36,287 nt of DNA from Alphaproteobacteria bacterium (GTDB lineage: Bacteria; Pseudomonadota; Alphaproteobacteria; Rhizobiales; JAJFHR01): contig JAJRTY010000212.1 of NCBI GenBank assembly GCA_024278055.1, positions 1 to 36,287 of the forward strand, read 5' to 3'. A program made the position numbers and the translations under genes. The notes below the pieces were generated by a model. The model was not told the DNA's origin. It saw only the letters and a list, made by a program, of their open reading frames with translations, and ran no database searches. Below, one piece after another: positions 35,573-36,287 of the stretch (position 1 is the first letter of the stretch; each line of letters begins with the position of its first letter).

Positions 35573-36287
35573 GTGACTAAGCAACCTCATAAAACCACAG
35601 CGAAGCGGAAAAAACGTCTGCAACGGCGGATTAAATTCAACCGCGTTCCCATTCGGGTGCTGATTCCCAATATCATTACTCTGCTGGCAGTGGGCAGTGG
35701 ACTGACCGCCATCAGGCTTGGTTTTGACGGACGGTTTGAACTGGCTGTTGCCGCTGTCATTCTGGCGACAGTTCTCGATGCTCTGGATGGGCAGGTGGCG
35801 CGGCTTTTGAAAGGTACTTCCAAATTTGGCGCTGAACTCGATTCCCTTGCTGATTTTGTCAATTTTGGTGTGGTGCCGGGTGTTCTGATTTATCTGTGGT
35901 CGTTGCACGTATTAAACAACCTTGGCTGGATTACCATATTGGCCTTCGCCTTGTGCATGGCGATGCGGCTGGCGCGGTTTAATGTGGCTCTTGAAGACCC
36001 GGACAAACCGGCCTGGGCTGCCGGATACTTTTCCGGCATTCCCGCCCCCGCCGGTGCGGGCCTTTTGCTGCTGCCGATGTATTTAAGCTTTCTCGGGCTT
36101 TTTGAAGGACCCGATGCAGCGAAGTTCCTGGTCTTTTACACTCCCCTGGTAACGATTATGCTGGTTAGTCCGGTGCCGACGTTTTCCAGCAAACTCATCG
36201 GCAATTATATCCCGCGTGACATGGTATTGCCCAGTATGGTGATGATTGTCCTGTTTGCCGCAGTGCTGCTGAGTTACCCATGGTTTG
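35573..36287 (+). CDS. pssA: CDP-diacylglycerol-serine O-phosphatidyltransferase (3' partial)
   Basis: PssA makes phosphatidylserine from CDP-diacylglycerol and serine, the step just before Psd. The 238 residues present begin at GTG 35573 with a Lys/Arg-rich N-terminus (KQPHKTTAKRKKRLQRRIKF). They contain the CDP-alcohol phosphotransferase signature DGQVARLLKGTSKFGAELDS, with the last Asp just beyond it (DG-x2-AR-x8-G-x3-D-x3-D), several membrane segments, and FSGIPAPAGAGLLLLP. GGGA at about 35559-35562 is the likely ribosome binding site. The frame runs off the right edge without a stop. The pair psd-pssA forms one pathway unit. Confidence 0.95.
   Translation, partial: MTKQPHKTTAKRKKRLQRRIKFNRVPIRVLIPNIITLLAVGSGLTAIRLGFDGRFELAVAAVILATVLDALDGQVARLLKGTSKFGAELDSLADFVNFGVVPGVLIYLWSLHVLNNLGWITILAFALCMAMRLARFNVALEDPDKPAWAAGYFSGIPAPAGAGLLLLPMYLSFLGLFEGPDAAKFLVFYTPLVTIMLVSPVPTFSSKLIGNYIPRDMVLPSMVMIVLFAAVLLSYPWF

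Noticed and set aside
1-36287. CRISPR arrays, prophage, insertion sequences, tRNA or rRNA genes
   Set aside because: No regularly spaced repeats, transposase or integrase motifs, terminal repeats around coding sequence, or recognisable structural RNA were seen on either strand.

Overview
The window is a chromosomal segment of an alphaproteobacterium, most likely a member of Hyphomicrobiales (Rhizobiales). Four things point there: a tuf-rpsJ junction running into a fused S10-spc-alpha ribosomal protein cluster; a short-lid adenylate kinase between secY and rpsM with no infA or rpmJ; a degP-rarA-crcB-rluC-atp12 run directly after rplQ; and an Atm1-like ABC transporter followed by psd and pssA. 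No tRNA, rRNA, CRISPR array, prophage or insertion sequence was recognised. Coding density is high and no gene-free stretch exceeds 300 bases.

Layout. 1-14564: the 3' end of tuf, then rpsJ, rplCDWB, rpsS, rplV, rpsC, rplP, rpmC, rpsQ, rplNXE, rpsN, rpsH, rplFR, rpsE, rpmD, rplO, secY, adk, rpsM, rpsK, rpoA and rplQ, all on the + strand. The cluster ends in a strong intrinsic terminator at 14592-14627. 14652-19741: a promoter followed by a periplasmic DegP/HtrA protease, rarA, a palindromic repeat, the fluoride channel crcB, the pseudouridine synthase rluC (interrupted by an in-frame TAG) and the F1-ATPase assembly chaperone atp12. 19848-22990: an EamA-type transporter, a 2-hydroxychromene-2-carboxylate isomerase-like protein and class II DAHP synthase (entry to the shikimate pathway). 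22994-23428 (-): a small secreted protein of unknown function. 23523-30912: glutamine-dependent NAD synthetase coupled to a glutamyl-tRNA synthetase, an MFS transporter, and cysS coupled to citramalate synthase. 30923-31471 (-): a LOG-family nucleotide phosphoribohydrolase. 31692-36287: a membrane-anchored LysM protein, an Atm1/HMT1-like ABC exporter whose frame is broken near its 3' end, psd and the 5' part of pssA.

The genes are mostly housekeeping: translation, protein export, transcription, envelope proteolysis, aromatic and isoleucine precursor synthesis, NAD synthesis, tRNA charging, and phosphatidylserine/phosphatidylethanolamine synthesis. Many neighbours overlap by 1-8 bases, which implies translational coupling.

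I found no convincing new biological system. The points most worth checking are two single-base lesions in otherwise well-conserved genes (rluC amber codon at 18585; atm1 frameshift at about 34676, followed by TGA TAA TAG in a row), a structured leader before the LysM gene, several hairpins inside the ribosomal cluster, and the orphan secreted protein.
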